Positions 7,868 through 17,060 of a DNA stretch of 64,000 bases are shown here, piece by piece. Location: positions 1-64,000 of the forward strand of contig NZ_JRKN01000015.1 of assembly GCF_000763905.1 (NCBI RefSeq), written 5' to 3'. How positions within the stretch are numbered: the stretch's first letter is position 1; each line of letters opens with the position of its first letter. This DNA comes from Paracoccus halophilus. Its GTDB lineage: Bacteria; Pseudomonadota; Alphaproteobacteria; Rhodobacterales; Rhodobacteraceae. The position numbers and the translations under genes were made by a program. The notes under the pieces were generated by a model. That model saw nothing but the letters and a program-made list of their open reading frames with translations. It ran no database searches and was not told the DNA's origin.

Positions 7868-10660
7868 TCAGCCCCCGGCGCGTTCGGCGCGCTCGGCCCC
7901 GTCCTTGATCGCCTGGCGCAGTTTCTTCTCCAGCGATTCGCGCTTTTGCGCCTGATGCAGTTTCAGCCCGAACATGTCCTTGACGTAGAACGTGTCGACG
8001 ACCTGCGCGCCGAAGGTGGCGATGACCGCGCTGGCGATCTGGATATGGTTGTCGGCCAGGGTCCGGGTCAGATCGTAAAGCAGGCCGGGGCGGTCGCGCG
8101 TATCGACCTCGATCACGGTATAGACGTCGCTGCCTTCGTTATCGAAGATGATATGGGTCGGAAAGCGGAATGCGCGCTCGCGTTTTCGGGGCTTGTCGCG
8201 GCCGGCCAGTTCGTCGCGGGCGACGATCTCGCCGCGCAGGGTGCGCTGGATCATCTTGCGCAGCCGCGGCAGCCGGTCGGCGGAATAGGGGTGGCCGTCG
8301 CTGTCCTGCAGCCAGAACACGGCGGTCGCGAAGCCGTCCCGGGTGGTATAGGTGCGCGCATCGACGATATTGGCGCCGACCAGCGCCAGCGCCCCCGCCA
8401 GCCGCGAGAACAGGCCCGGATGGTCGGCCAGCACAAAGGCTGCCCGCGTCGCGTCGCGATCGTGGTCGGGATGCAGGTCGATGCGGAAATCGTCGCCGTC
8501 CAGCCCGGCCAGCATCTCGGCAAAGACGAATTGCGTATCGGTCGGCAGGCCCGTCCAGTAGCTGTCATAATGCCGCGACAGTTCCGCCTTGATCGCCCTT
8601 GGCTCCCATCCCCGCGCGCTCAGCAGATGGCGCAGCGAGCGCTTGCCCTCGCCGGTGCGCTGCTCGCGGTTGATTTCCTCCAGCCCGTTTTCCAGCGCCG
8701 CCGTGGCCTCGCTGTGCAATCTGCGCAGCAGCATGGCCTTCCAGTTGTTCCAGGTGCCGGGGCCGACGCCGCGAATGTCGCAGACGGTCAGCACCAGCAG
8801 CAGGTCGAGCCGTTTCTTGGTCTTTACCGCCTTGGCGAAATCGCGCAGCACCCGGGGGTCGGCGATGTCGCGTTTCTGCGCCACGTCGGACATCAGCAGA
8901 TGGTTGCGGATCAGCCATTCGATGGTCTCGATCTCGTCGGCGGGCAGGCCGAAGCGGGTGCAGATGCGCCGCGCGATCCTGGCGCCGAGGATCGAGTGAT
9001 CCTCGCTCCGGCCCTTGCCGATATCGTGCAGAAGCACCGCCAGGTAGATGACCCTGCGGTTGACCTTGCCGGCCATGATTCCGGTGACCACGGGCAGGTC
9101 CTCGCCCTCGGCGCCGCGCTCGATATCCGCCAGCGCGACGACGCATTGGATCAGGTGCTCGTCCACGGTGTAATGGTGATAGACGTTGAACTGCATCATC
9201 GCCACGACCGGCGCGAATTCGGGGATAAAGGCCGCCAGCACGCCCAGTTCGTTCATCCGCCGCAGCGCGCGTTCCGGATTGCCGTGTTTCAGCAGCAGGT
9301 CGAGAAAGATCCGTACCCCCTCGGGGTTCGAGCGCATGCCATCGTCGATCATGTCCAGATTCGAGGTCACGGCGCGCATGGCCTCGGGGTGGATCAGGAT
9401 GCCGGTGCGCAGCCCCTCTTCGAACAGGCGCAGCACGTTCAGCGGATCGGACAGGAATTCCCGTTCGTCGGTGAAGCTGAGCCGGCCGCGATCCATGCGA
9501 AAGCCGGGCCGCAGGCGTCGGCGGCGCTGGAACAGCCGGTTGATGATCGGCGCCCGGTAGAGGTGGCGCGCCTCGAGCGCGACCAGAAAGACGCGGGTCA
9601 GTTCGCCCACCCGGGTCGCGTGCAGGAAGTAATCCTGCATGAAGATCTCGACGGCCCGCCGCCCGCCGCGATCGCGATAGCCCATGCGCCCGGCCACCGC
9701 GACCTGCATATCGAACGTCAGCTGATCGGCGCTGCGCCCGGCGATCAGGTGCAGATGGCAGCGCACCGCCCAGAGGAAATCCTCGGCCTGCCAGAAGGTC
9801 AGGTGTTCCTCGCGGGTAAAGAATCCCAGATCGACCAGTTCCACGGCGCGATCCACGCGATGGATGTATTTCGCGATCCAGTAGAGCGTCTGCAGGTCGC
9901 GCAGCCCGCCCTTGCCCTCTTTCACGTTGGGTTCGAGCACATAGCGCTGACCGCCCTGGCGGCGATGGCGCTCGGCGCGCTCGGCCAGCTTGGCCTCGAT
10001 GAATTCGGGGATCGAGTTGTCGAACAGTTCGGACCACAGGCGGTCGCGCAATGTCTCGGCGGTATGGGCATGACCGCAGACCAGACGGTGCTCGAGCAGG
10101 CTAGTGCGGATGGTCATGTCCTCGGCGCCCAGCCGGATGCAGTCATCGACCGTGCGGGTGGCCTGCCCGATCTTCATCTTCAGGTCCCACAGCATGTAGA
10201 GCATCGATTCCACGACGCTTTCGGTCCAGCCGCGGATTTTCCACGGCGTCAGGAACAGCAGGTCCACATCCGATTGCGGGGCCATTTCGGCGCGGCCATA
10301 GCCGCCGATGGCCAGAACGGCCAGCCGCTCGGCATCGGTGGGGCTGGGAAGCGGGTGCAGGATCGTGGTCGCGACATGGTGAATCGCGGTCACCGTGGCG
10401 TCGGTCAGGCTGGCGATGGCGCGCACCGTTTCGCGCGCGGCGCGGGGATGCGACATGAAGCCCGCGGCGATATCGTCAATGGCATCGGCGCGCGCCTTGC
10501 CGACGATCTCGACGGTTTTCGCCCGGATGGCGCGCGGCTCGGTAATATCGCCGAGCGCCTCGGTCAGGTATGGCAGAAAGGTTTCGGCTGCGAACAGCAT
10601 ATGCGCCCCGGGCAGGGCCGGGGCGCTTTGCTGCGGCTGGTCGGTACTGACCGCGCCCAA
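7868..10660 (-). CDS. glnD: Bifunctional [protein-PII] uridylyltransferase / uridylyl-removing enzyme
   Basis: A 930-residue nitrogen sensor that uridylylates PII when glutamine is low and removes UMP when glutamine is high. Domains in order: nucleotidyltransferase with GGYGR (119-123) and SDVDL (130-134); a helical linker; an HD domain with HHYTVDEHLI and LLHDIGKGRSEDHS; two C-terminal ACT domains (around 'AAFVLADHPGLFSRLAGALA' and 'VIEVDTRDRPGLLYDLTRTL') that bind glutamine. The assigned start is a TTG only two bases after the upstream stop, implying coupling; an ATG at codon 21 (MLFAAETFLPYL) is an alternative. It forms a likely operon with the upstream lipoprotein gene and murJ downstream. 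Confidence 0.93.
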   Translation of the reverse strand: MGAVSTDQPQQSAPALPGAHMLFAAETFLPYLTEALGDITEPRAIRAKTVEIVGKARADAIDDIAAGFMSHPRAARETVRAIASLTDATVTAIHHVATTILHPLPSPTDAERLAVLAIGGYGRAEMAPQSDVDLLFLTPWKIRGWTESVVESMLYMLWDLKMKIGQATRTVDDCIRLGAEDMTIRTSLLEHRLVCGHAHTAETLRDRLWSELFDNSIPEFIEAKLAERAERHRRQGGQRYVLEPNVKEGKGGLRDLQTLYWIAKYIHRVDRAVELVDLGFFTREEHLTFWQAEDFLWAVRCHLHLIAGRSADQLTFDMQVAVAGRMGYRDRGGRRAVEIFMQDYFLHATRVGELTRVFLVALEARHLYRAPIINRLFQRRRRLRPGFRMDRGRLSFTDEREFLSDPLNVLRLFEEGLRTGILIHPEAMRAVTSNLDMIDDGMRSNPEGVRIFLDLLLKHGNPERALRRMNELGVLAAFIPEFAPVVAMMQFNVYHHYTVDEHLIQCVVALADIERGAEGEDLPVVTGIMAGKVNRRVIYLAVLLHDIGKGRSEDHSILGARIARRICTRFGLPADEIETIEWLIRNHLLMSDVAQKRDIADPRVLRDFAKAVKTKKRLDLLLVLTVCDIRGVGPGTWNNWKAMLLRRLHSEATAALENGLEEINREQRTGEGKRSLRHLLSARGWEPRAIKAELSRHYDSYWTGLPTDTQFVFAEMLAGLDGDDFRIDLHPDHDRDATRAAFVLADHPGLFSRLAGALALVGANIVDARTYTTRDGFATAVFWLQDSDGHPYSADRLPRLRKMIQRTLRGEIVARDELAGRDKPRKRERAFRFPTHIIFDNEGSDVYTVIEVDTRDRPGLLYDLTRTLADNHIQIASAVIATFGAQVVDTFYVKDMFGLKLHQAQKRESLEKKLRQAIKDGAERAERAGG

Positions 10661-10662
10661 GA

Positions 10663-11865
10663 TCAGAACCCGAACCCGCTGAAGCTGCGCGGCGCGGGAT
10701 CCAGAATGACCGCCTGGCCGTTGCGGATGGTGGCCACCGCCAATGCCCGCTCGTTGCTGCCGTCGCGGCGCAGGCGGAACGCGCCCGAGATGCCGGCGAA
10801 ACCGGCATTCTGCGTCAGCCCCGAGGTGGTCAGCGCATTGCGCTTGCCGGCGCGGACCAGCGCCGCGATGGCCGCCACCCCGTCATAACCGAGCGAGCCC
10901 AGCCCATGCGGCGCCTCGCCGTAGAGCGAGCGGTAGCGCTGCTCGAACTGCGCCGCCATGGTGGTGTCGGGAATGGCGAACCAGCCGCCCTGCACGCCGC
11001 GCAGTTGCAGCCTGGCCGAGGGCTGGTCCCAGCGGGTCAGCCCCATCATCTGCACTGTGGCCGAGGTCACGCCGGCATCGGCCAGGCTGTCGGTCAGATA
11101 GGGCAGCACGGCGCCCTGATTAGCGGTCAGGAAAACCGCATCGACATTGCCCGAGAGCGCGGCCTGGCTGACATTCGGGATGATCCCGTCGATCCCCTGT
11201 TTCGACAGCGGGTGGATCGCCGTGCCCGCCAGCGTCGCGCCGTTGCTCTGGATGGCCCGCTCGATGGCGCGGGCGCCGACTTGACCGGCGGTGTCATCCT
11301 CGGCCACCAGCAGGATGCGCCGCTTGCCGTTGCGGACACCGTATTTCACCAATCGGTTCGCGACATTGTCGAAGGTATTGCCCAGCACGAAGACATTGCC
11401 GCCCGCGATATCGGTATTGTTGGAGAATGACAGCACGTTCACGCCCCGGGGCGCCATTGCGTTGCCCACGGCATTGGCGCTGTCGGCGAATAGCGGACCA
11501 AGGATGATCCCGGCGCCCTCGTCCACCGCCTGATTGGCCGTGGCCGCAGCCGCCGCCGGGTCCGAGCCGACGGAATAGACGCGCAGGTCGATGGTCGCGC
11601 CCTGGGCGTCGGCCATGGCCATCTTGGCGGAATTGCTCAGCGAGCGGGCGAGCCAGTCCAGATCGGCATCACCGGTTCCCGAAGGGACCAGCATCGCCAC
11701 CCGGACGGGCTGCGAGGGATCGATCATCTGGCCGGTCTGGGGGCCGGTCGCGCCCTCTCCCAGAGGGGCGCAGGCGGCCAGTGTCAACGCCGATAGGACG
11801 GCTCCGACGCGGGCAAGCGGTCGGCGCAGTTCGAAAGCGCCGCGGATCGTTGTAAGGACGGTCAT
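10663..11865 (-). CDS. Penicillin-binding protein activator (LpoA-like) lipoprotein
   Basis: A 400-residue exported lipoprotein: a basic start, a hydrophobic segment and a lipobox ending LSALTLAAC (modified cysteine about residue 32). The rest is a type I periplasmic binding protein fold (VRVAMLVPSGTGDADLDWLA, GIILGPLFADSANAV, RILLVAEDDTAGQVGARAIE, SLGYDGVAAIAALVRAG). This is the arrangement of the C-terminal half of LpoA, an outer-membrane activator of PBP1a; alphaproteobacterial homologues lack the TPR half. Activator function is inferred from family. I chose the ATG at 11863-11865 with AGGGA upstream. It is divergent from rsmI, as in many genomes where an LpoA-type gene neighbours rsmI and yraN, and it runs into glnD. 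Confidence 0.85.
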   Translation of the reverse strand: MTVLTTIRGAFELRRPLARVGAVLSALTLAACAPLGEGATGPQTGQMIDPSQPVRVAMLVPSGTGDADLDWLARSLSNSAKMAMADAQGATIDLRVYSVGSDPAAAAATANQAVDEGAGIILGPLFADSANAVGNAMAPRGVNVLSFSNNTDIAGGNVFVLGNTFDNVANRLVKYGVRNGKRRILLVAEDDTAGQVGARAIERAIQSNGATLAGTAIHPLSKQGIDGIIPNVSQAALSGNVDAVFLTANQGAVLPYLTDSLADAGVTSATVQMMGLTRWDQPSARLQLRGVQGGWFAIPDTTMAAQFEQRYRSLYGEAPHGLGSLGYDGVAAIAALVRAGKRNALTTSGLTQNAGFAGISGAFRLRRDGSNERALAVATIRNGQAVILDPAPRSFSGFGF

Positions 11866-11978
11866 GGCGTGATTCCCTGTGGTCTCGAGGCTGGGGTGTC
11901 GTCGAGGGCAGGTTATTGGCATAAGCGGGACATGGCAACTTGCCCGCGCGCCGGCGGTCGCAGCAACAAGGAGACGAC

Positions 11979-12887
11979 ATGGAAGACAGCGCCAGCACAA
12001 CCGGGACGGGCGCGCGACCGCTGTCGCTGAGCGTCGATGTGACCGCGCCCGAGCCGGGGCTTTATCTGGTGGCAACCCCGATCGGCAGCGCGCGGGACAT
12101 CACATTGCGGGCGCTGGACCTGCTCAACACCGCCGATGTCCTGGCCGCCGAGGACACGCGCCGGCTGCGCCACCTGATGGATATTCATGGCATTCACCTG
12201 CGCGGTCGGCGGATCATCGCGTATCACGACCACAATGCCGAGCGGCAGCGTCCGGCGATCCTGGCCGCGCTGGCCGATGGCAAATCGGTCGGCTACGCGT
12301 CGGATGCGGGAACCCCGCTGGTGGCCGATCCCGGCTACCGTCTGGCGCGGGACGCGGCCGAGGCGGGCTTTTCGGTCCGGGCCTTGCCCGGCCCCTCGGC
12401 CGCGCTGGTCGCCCTGTCGGTTTCGGGCTTGCCCAGCGATCGCTTTCTTTTCGTCGGCTTTCCGCCTGCGGCCGCGGGCGCGCGACGCAAATGGATCGCC
12501 GGCTGGCGTGATGTCGAGGCGACGGTGATCGTCTTTGAAAGCCCCCGGCGCGTTAAACAATTATTGGAAGATATCTGCGAGGCTGAGGCGAATCGAGCTA
12601 CGGTGATCTGCCGGGAACTGACCAAGAAATTCGAAGAGGTGATGCGGGGCACGGCGGCGGAATTGCTGGAACAAATTCCCGAACAGGGGCTGCGGGGCGA
12701 AATTGTCGTCCTGTTCGGCCGCCCGGAGGCCGAGCCAGCCGATGAGCAGGCGCTGCGTGAGGCCCTGTCGGGCTTGCTGGGGCGGTTTTCCGTCAGGGAG
12801 GCCGCGGCCCAGGTCGCGAGCCGCTGCGGCGTGCCGCGCCGCGATGTCTATGCGCTGGCTTTGGCCATGAAAAAGGAACGCGAATGA
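11979..12887 (+). CDS. rsmI: 16S rRNA (cytidine1402-2'-O)-methyltransferase
   Basis: A 302-residue SAM-dependent enzyme of the tetrapyrrole-methylase fold that methylates the ribose of C1402 in the decoding centre. GLYLVATPIGSARDITLRAL is the conserved N-terminus, VLAAEDTRRLRHLM, YHDHNAE and GYASDAGTPLVADPGYRL follow, and FESPRRVKQLLEDI and VICRELTKKFEEVMRG lie in the second domain. The ATG at 11979 has GGAG eight bases upstream. The last four bases (ATGA) overlap the start of yraN, so the two are translationally coupled. Confidence 0.95.
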   Translation: MEDSASTTGTGARPLSLSVDVTAPEPGLYLVATPIGSARDITLRALDLLNTADVLAAEDTRRLRHLMDIHGIHLRGRRIIAYHDHNAERQRPAILAALADGKSVGYASDAGTPLVADPGYRLARDAAEAGFSVRALPGPSAALVALSVSGLPSDRFLFVGFPPAAAGARRKWIAGWRDVEATVIVFESPRRVKQLLEDICEAEANRATVICRELTKKFEEVMRGTAAELLEQIPEQGLRGEIVVLFGRPEAEPADEQALREALSGLLGRFSVREAAAQVASRCGVPRRDVYALALAMKKERE

Positions 12888-13297
12888 GACATGAGAGATC
12901 TTTCCGGGGCGCCCCGGTGTCGCCCGACCAGGCGCGGGTACAGCGCGGCCGCGTGTCGCAGTCGGCCGGGCGGCTGGCCGAGGAATCGGTGGCGCGGGCC
13001 TATATGGATCGGGGATGCGAAGTGATTGCCGAGCGCTGGCGTGGTCAGGGCGGAGAGATCGACCTGATCCTGCGCCAGGGCGAGGAATATGTCTTTGTCG
13101 AGGTCAAGAAATCCAGCAGCCATGACCGTGCCGCCGAAAGAATCACCCGCCGGCAAATCATGCGAATTTGCAGCGCCGCGCTGGAATTCTGTGGCCGGAT
13201 GCCGGCTGGATTGCTGACCGCGATGCGCTTTGACGCGGCGCTGGTGGATCGGTTCGGCCGGATCGAAATCGTCGAAAACGCATTTGGTGCAAACTGA
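12884..13297 (+). CDS. yraN: YraN family protein (UPF0102, nuclease-like fold)
   Basis: A 137-residue protein with the PD-(D/E)xK endonuclease-like core: G-R-L-A-E-E..., then GGEIDLILRQGEEYVFVEVK with the acidic and lysine residues. The family is widespread and nearly always beside rsmI; its function remains unknown, though a DNA-processing or natural-transformation role is often supposed. The N-terminal 25 residues are longer and more basic than usual. The start overlaps the rsmI stop by four bases. gshB follows after 67 bp. Confidence 0.88.
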   Translation: MRHERSFRGAPVSPDQARVQRGRVSQSAGRLAEESVARAYMDRGCEVIAERWRGQGGEIDLILRQGEEYVFVEVKKSSSHDRAAERITRRQIMRICSAALEFCGRMPAGLLTAMRFDAALVDRFGRIEIVENAFGAN

Positions 13298-13364
13298 CTT
13301 GTGATCTTGCAAAGCGGGCAGCCGCGGGTCAGAACTCCGCCCATGGCAGGCTGGAGCTGATAAC

Positions 13365-14315
13365 ATGAGTCTTTACGTGGCCCTGCAGATGGATCCGATC
13401 GAGCATGTCTCGATTGATGGGGACAGTACATTTCGTTTGGGGCTCGAGGCCGAGGCGCGCGGTCATCGGCTGTTTCAGTATACCGTCGATCGGCTGAGCT
13501 ATTGCGAGGGGCGGGTGATCGCTCGCGGCCGTCCGGTGACATTGCGGCGTCGGGCCAGCGATCATGTCACGTTCGGTGACTGGGCCGAGGTCGATCTGGC
13601 CGAGTTCGACGTGATCTGGCTGCGCCAGGACCCACCTTTCGATATGGCCTATATTACCAATACCCATCTTCTGGACCGCGTGCATCCGAAGACGTTTGTC
13701 GTCAACGACCCGTTCTGGGTCCGCAACAGCCCGGAAAAGCTTCTGGTGCTGGATTTTCCCGATCTGACGCCGCCGACCCTGATCACTCGTGATCTGTCCC
13801 AGATCCGCGATTTTCGCGCGCGGCACGGAGACATGATAATCAAGCCGCTATATGGCAATGGCGGGGCGGGGATCTTCCACTTGCGGCCGAACGACCCCAA
13901 TCTTTCCTCCTTGATCGAAACCTTCTCGGCGAATAGCCGTGAGCCGGTCATCGTCCAGAAATTTCTGCCTGCGGTGGCCATGGGCGACAAGCGGATCATC
14001 CTCGTCGATGGCGAGCCGGTCGGTGCGATCAACCGCATACCGGTCGCGGGCGAGGCGCGCTCGAACATGCATGTGGGCGGGCGTGCCGAAAAGATCGGAT
14101 TGACCGAGCGCGAGCGTGAAATCTGCGCGACGATTGCGCCTGTCTTGCGCGAGAAGGGGCTGCTTTTCACCGGGATCGACGTGATTGACGGCTGGCTGAC
14201 CGAGATCAATGTGACCTCGCCAACCGGCATTCAGGAACTCGAGCGTTTCGATGGCGTGAATGCGGCGGGGCTGATCTGGGATGCGATCGAGAGGAAGTTG
14301 GCGGAAAGAGCCTGA
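13365..14315 (+). CDS. gshB: Glutathione synthase
   Basis: A 316-residue ATP-grasp enzyme that joins gamma-glutamylcysteine and glycine. '[20 protein letters not shown]' is the typical start, [20 protein letters not shown] the glutathione-synthase signature, and [14 protein letters not shown] plus [14 protein letters not shown] the ATP-grasp nucleotide and metal loops. The ATG at 13365 follows GGAGCTGATAAC. The yraN-gshB order after rsmI is common in alphaproteobacteria. Confidence 0.95.
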   Translation: MSLYVALQMDPIEHVSIDGDSTFRLGLEAEARGHRLFQYTVDRLSYCEGRVIARGRPVTLRRRASDHVTFGDWAEVDLAEFDVIWLRQDPPFDMAYITNTHLLDRVHPKTFVVNDPFWVRNSPEKLLVLDFPDLTPPTLITRDLSQIRDFRARHGDMIIKPLYGNGGAGIFHLRPNDPNLSSLIETFSANSREPVIVQKFLPAVAMGDKRIILVDGEPVGAINRIPVAGEARSNMHVGGRAEKIGLTEREREICATIAPVLREKGLLFTGIDVIDGWLTEINVTSPTGIQELERFDGVNAAGLIWDAIERKLAERA

Positions 14316-14813
14316 GGCGTTCCGTGGCCTTGTTGGCGGCAGGCGCATTGTGGGGCTTCTGTCGAGCCGGAGACACGGCATCGGTTCTGCCGTCAAGAAC
14401 GGTGCGCAAAGGGACGGGCCGGTTTCAAATTCCGGGCTGACGCTGCCTGCTGGGGTTCGGTTGCAGGTCCGGTCATGCGCGCGAGGATCACAGGCTGTAA
14501 CGCCTAAATGCACGCCGCTGCGCTGGACCATGGCATCCGGGGACATGCGGTGATGATCGTTCGGAGACCGGGGCAGAGCGTCACCCCGACGAAGTTGCGT
14601 CAACCCTTGGAGGCGTCAGTTCGTCAGAGACGATCAGTCTGTTCATGGGCCTCGATTCCCGAATCCCTTCATCACGAGAGCCGGAGCCTGTCGCCCGCTG
14701 TCGGACAAGACAGCCGCGGGCCGAACATCCGATCCTGGGTGCCGGCGCGGTTGCGGGACGGCCCGGCGCAGGCTAATCCTGTCACAACGACATAAGAAAG
14801 AAGGAATACCGCA
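14316..14813. other. Gene-free region between gshB and fabD
   Basis: About 500 bases without a credible reading frame. The frames that do exist here lack a ribosome site, have no recognisable domain and have mixed composition. I see no tRNA, 6S, SRP or tmRNA signature. The last stretch (about 14790-14813) holds the AAGAAAGAAGGA ribosome site of fabD, so promoter sequences for the fab operon are probably near 14700-14790, but I cannot point to a clear one. Confidence 0.4.
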
Positions 14814-15740
14814 ATGCGGGCATTCGTATTTCCGGGGCAGGGCGCTCAGGTCATCGGCATGGGACGCGAACTGGCCGAGGCCTATCCGGCCGCGCGGGCG
14901 GTCTTTGCCGAGGTGGATGAGGCTTTGGGCGAGCCGCTCTCGGAGCTGATCTGGACCGGCGATATCGAAACGCTGACCCTGACCCAGAACGCCCAGCCGG
15001 CGCTGATGGCGACCTCGATGGCGGCGTTCCGGGCGCTTGAGGCCGAGGGTTTCGGTATCGGTGACGCGGATTTCGTGGCCGGTCACTCCCTGGGTGAATA
15101 TTCGGCGCTTTGCGCGGCCGGCGCGCTGACCCTGGCCGATACCGCGCGGTTGCTGCGCCTGCGTGGCGCGGCCATGCAGGAGGCGGTGCCGGTCGGGCAG
15201 GGCGCGATGGCAGCGATCCTGGGGCTGGATTACGCCGCCGTCGATCAGATCGCCCGCGACGCCGCCGAGGGCGAGGTCTGTCAGGCCGCCAATGACAATG
15301 ACCCGGCACAGGTGGTGATCTCGGGGCACAGGGAGGCCGTCGAGCGCGCGGCCGCGCTGGCCAGGGAACGCGGCGCCAAGCGTGCGCTGATGCTGCCCGT
15401 CTCGGCGCCCTTCCATTCGGCGCTGATGCAGCCGGCGGCCGCGGCAATGGCCGAGGCCCTTGCGGCGATCGAGATCAGCGCGCCGGAAGTGCCGGTGATC
15501 GCCAATGTGCGCGCCGAGCCGGTGACCGAGCCCGGCGCCATCCGCCGCCTGCTGGTCGAGCAGGTGACCGGCGCCGTGCGCTGGCGCGAGTCCATCGAAT
15601 TTCTGACCGGGGCCGGTGTCACGGAATTTTGGGAGATCGGCGCCGGAAAGGCGCTGTCGGGGATGATCCGGCGCATTGCCAAAGAGGCCGTGGTCAGGAA
15701 TGTCGGCGTTCCGGCCGATATCGCGGCGCTAAAGGGCTGA
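14814..15740 (+). CDS. fabD: Malonyl-CoA:ACP transacylase
   Basis: A 308-residue cytoplasmic enzyme that moves malonyl groups from CoA to acyl carrier protein for fatty acid synthesis. FVFPGQGAQVIGMG is the N-terminal motif with the oxyanion Gln, GHSLGEYSAL holds the nucleophile Ser92, a following Arg of LLRLRGAAMQ binds the malonyl carboxylate, and VSAPFHSALM supplies the catalytic histidine. AGAAGGA precedes the ATG. It is first in a fabD-fabG-acpP series on one strand. Confidence 0.97.
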   Translation: MRAFVFPGQGAQVIGMGRELAEAYPAARAVFAEVDEALGEPLSELIWTGDIETLTLTQNAQPALMATSMAAFRALEAEGFGIGDADFVAGHSLGEYSALCAAGALTLADTARLLRLRGAAMQEAVPVGQGAMAAILGLDYAAVDQIARDAAEGEVCQAANDNDPAQVVISGHREAVERAAALARERGAKRALMLPVSAPFHSALMQPAAAAMAEALAAIEISAPEVPVIANVRAEPVTEPGAIRRLLVEQVTGAVRWRESIEFLTGAGVTEFWEIGAGKALSGMIRRIAKEAVVRNVGVPADIAALKG

Positions 15741-15808
15741 AAGCGGGCGCTGCCCCGATCCCCGCGGGTATCCTCGGGGACATATGACATCAAAGAATGA
15801 GGCATGGA

Positions 15809-16546
15809 ATGTTCGATCTGAGCGGAAAGAAGGCGCTGGTGACCGGCGCGTCGGGCGGGATCGGAGGTGCGGTGGCGCAAGCGCTGCACGCCGCCGGCGC
15901 CACGCTGGTGCTCTCGGGAACGCGCGAGGCGCCGCTGCGGGAACTGGCCGCGACGCTGGGCGAGCGCGTTCATGTCGTGACCGCCGATCTGGGCAATGCC
16001 GAGGCGGTCGAGGCCCTGCCCAAGGCGGCGGCCGAGGCAGCGGGCGGCGTCGATATCCTGGTCAACAATGCCGGGATCACGCGCGACAATCTGTTCATGC
16101 GGATGTCGGATGAGGAATGGGCGCAGGTCCTGGAGGTCAACCTGACCTCGAGCTTCCGGCTGTGCCGCGCCGTTCTGCGCGGCATGATGAAGGCCCGCTG
16201 GGGCCGGATCGTCAATATCGGCTCGGTCGTGGGGGCGACCGGCAATCCCGGTCAGGGCAATTATGCCGCCGCCAAGGCGGGGCTGGTCGGCATGTCCAAG
16301 AGCCTGGCCTATGAGGTCGCCTCGCGCGGGATCACGGTGAACTGCGTCTCGCCGGGCTTTATCGAGACCGCGATGACCGAAAAACTGAATGAGGAACAGA
16401 AGGGCCGGATCCTGGCCCAGATCCCCGCCGGGCGGATGGGTTCCGCCAGCGAGATCGCCGCCGCCGTGCTGTTCCTGACCAGCCCCGAGGCGGGCTATAT
16501 TACCGGCGCCACGCTGCATGTGAATGGCGGCATGGCGATGATCTGA
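15809..16546 (+). CDS. fabG: 3-oxoacyl-[ACP] reductase
   Basis: A 245-residue short-chain dehydrogenase that reduces 3-oxoacyl-ACP with [13 protein letters not shown] (12-19) is the cofactor loop, NNAG (86-89) the structural motif, and the catalytic set is S139, Y152 and K156 in NYAAAKAG. The C-terminal [14 protein letters not shown] is typical of FabG. The ATG at 15809 begins [13 protein letters not shown]; an in-frame ATG at 15797 is possible but unsupported. Position between fabD and acpP confirms the assignment. Confidence 0.97.
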   Translation: MFDLSGKKALVTGASGGIGGAVAQALHAAGATLVLSGTREAPLRELAATLGERVHVVTADLGNAEAVEALPKAAAEAAGGVDILVNNAGITRDNLFMRMSDEEWAQVLEVNLTSSFRLCRAVLRGMMKARWGRIVNIGSVVGATGNPGQGNYAAAKAGLVGMSKSLAYEVASRGITVNCVSPGFIETAMTEKLNEEQKGRILAQIPAGRMGSASEIAAAVLFLTSPEAGYITGATLHVNGGMAMI

Positions 16547-16562
16547 TAATGGTTTATGCGGG

Positions 16563-16590
16563 TTGCAAGATCACGTTCGCGTGCTATATC
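16563..16590 (+). promoter_or_regulatory. Candidate acpP promoter
   Basis: TTGCAA (16563-16568), a 16-base spacer and TATATC (16585-16590) lie about 93 bases ahead of the acpP start. An independent promoter would fit the much higher need for acyl carrier protein than for fabD/fabG. Match by eye only. Confidence 0.5.
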
Positions 16591-16682
16591 CCGCTGACAA
16601 GGCTGCAGGGGGACCGCCCCGGGCTACGGCCGGCGATTGCTGGAACATTCTGGGCGGATGCCCGCGAAAACGAGGAAAAGAC

Positions 16683-16916
16683 ATGAGCGATATCGCTGAT
16701 CGCGTGAAGAAAATTGTCGTCGAGCATCTGGGCGTCGATGAAGAAAAGGTGACCGAGAGCGCCTCGTTCATCGACGATCTGGGCGCCGACTCGCTGGATA
16801 CTGTTGAACTGGTGATGGCGTTCGAAGAGGAGTTCGGTATCGAGATCCCCGACGACGCCGCCGAAACCATCCAGACCTTTGGCGATGCGGTGAAGTTCAT
16901 CCAGGGCGCGGTCTGA
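16683..16916 (+). CDS. acpP: Acyl carrier protein
   Basis: A 77-residue acidic protein that carries growing acyl chains on a phosphopantetheine arm. The attachment motif is [10 protein letters not shown] with Ser37; the four-helix pattern and the C-terminal [10 protein letters not shown] are standard. The ATG at 16683 follows GAGGAAAAG. A strong intrinsic terminator follows the stop. Confidence 0.98.
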   Translation: MSDIADRVKKIVVEHLGVDEEKVTESASFIDDLGADSLDTVELVMAFEEEFGIEIPDDAAETIQTFGDAVKFIQGAV

Positions 16917-16937
16917 ACCAGCGCTGACGGATTTGCG

Positions 16938-16973
16938 GGGCGGTGCTTTCCTGACGGAAGCGCCGCCCTTTTT
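16938..16973 (+). terminator. Intrinsic terminator after acpP
   Basis: GGGCGGTGCTTTC pairs with GAAGCGCCGCCC across a short loop and is followed directly by five T residues (16969-16973), 21 bases after the acpP stop. It closes the fab operon ahead of dnaE. Confidence 0.85.
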
Positions 16974-17060
16974 CTTTGGGCTGAAGGGGTTCGCTCGCGC
17001 ATCGCGGATTTCAGCCGGGGGCGATTGCGCAGCCGGGGCGTTCGCGCCTAGATTGGCGCC

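Noticed and set aside
7832..10888. 1018-codon open frame on the plus strand, opposite glnD
   Set aside because: It is the antisense shadow of glnD in high-GC DNA: low-complexity, rich in His/Gln/Arg, no domain, whereas glnD has all its motifs.
15757..15790. Third copy of the GATATTTG intergenic repeat between fabD and fabG
   Set aside because: Similarity (GGGTATCCTCGGGGACATATGA) is too loose compared with the two clear copies.
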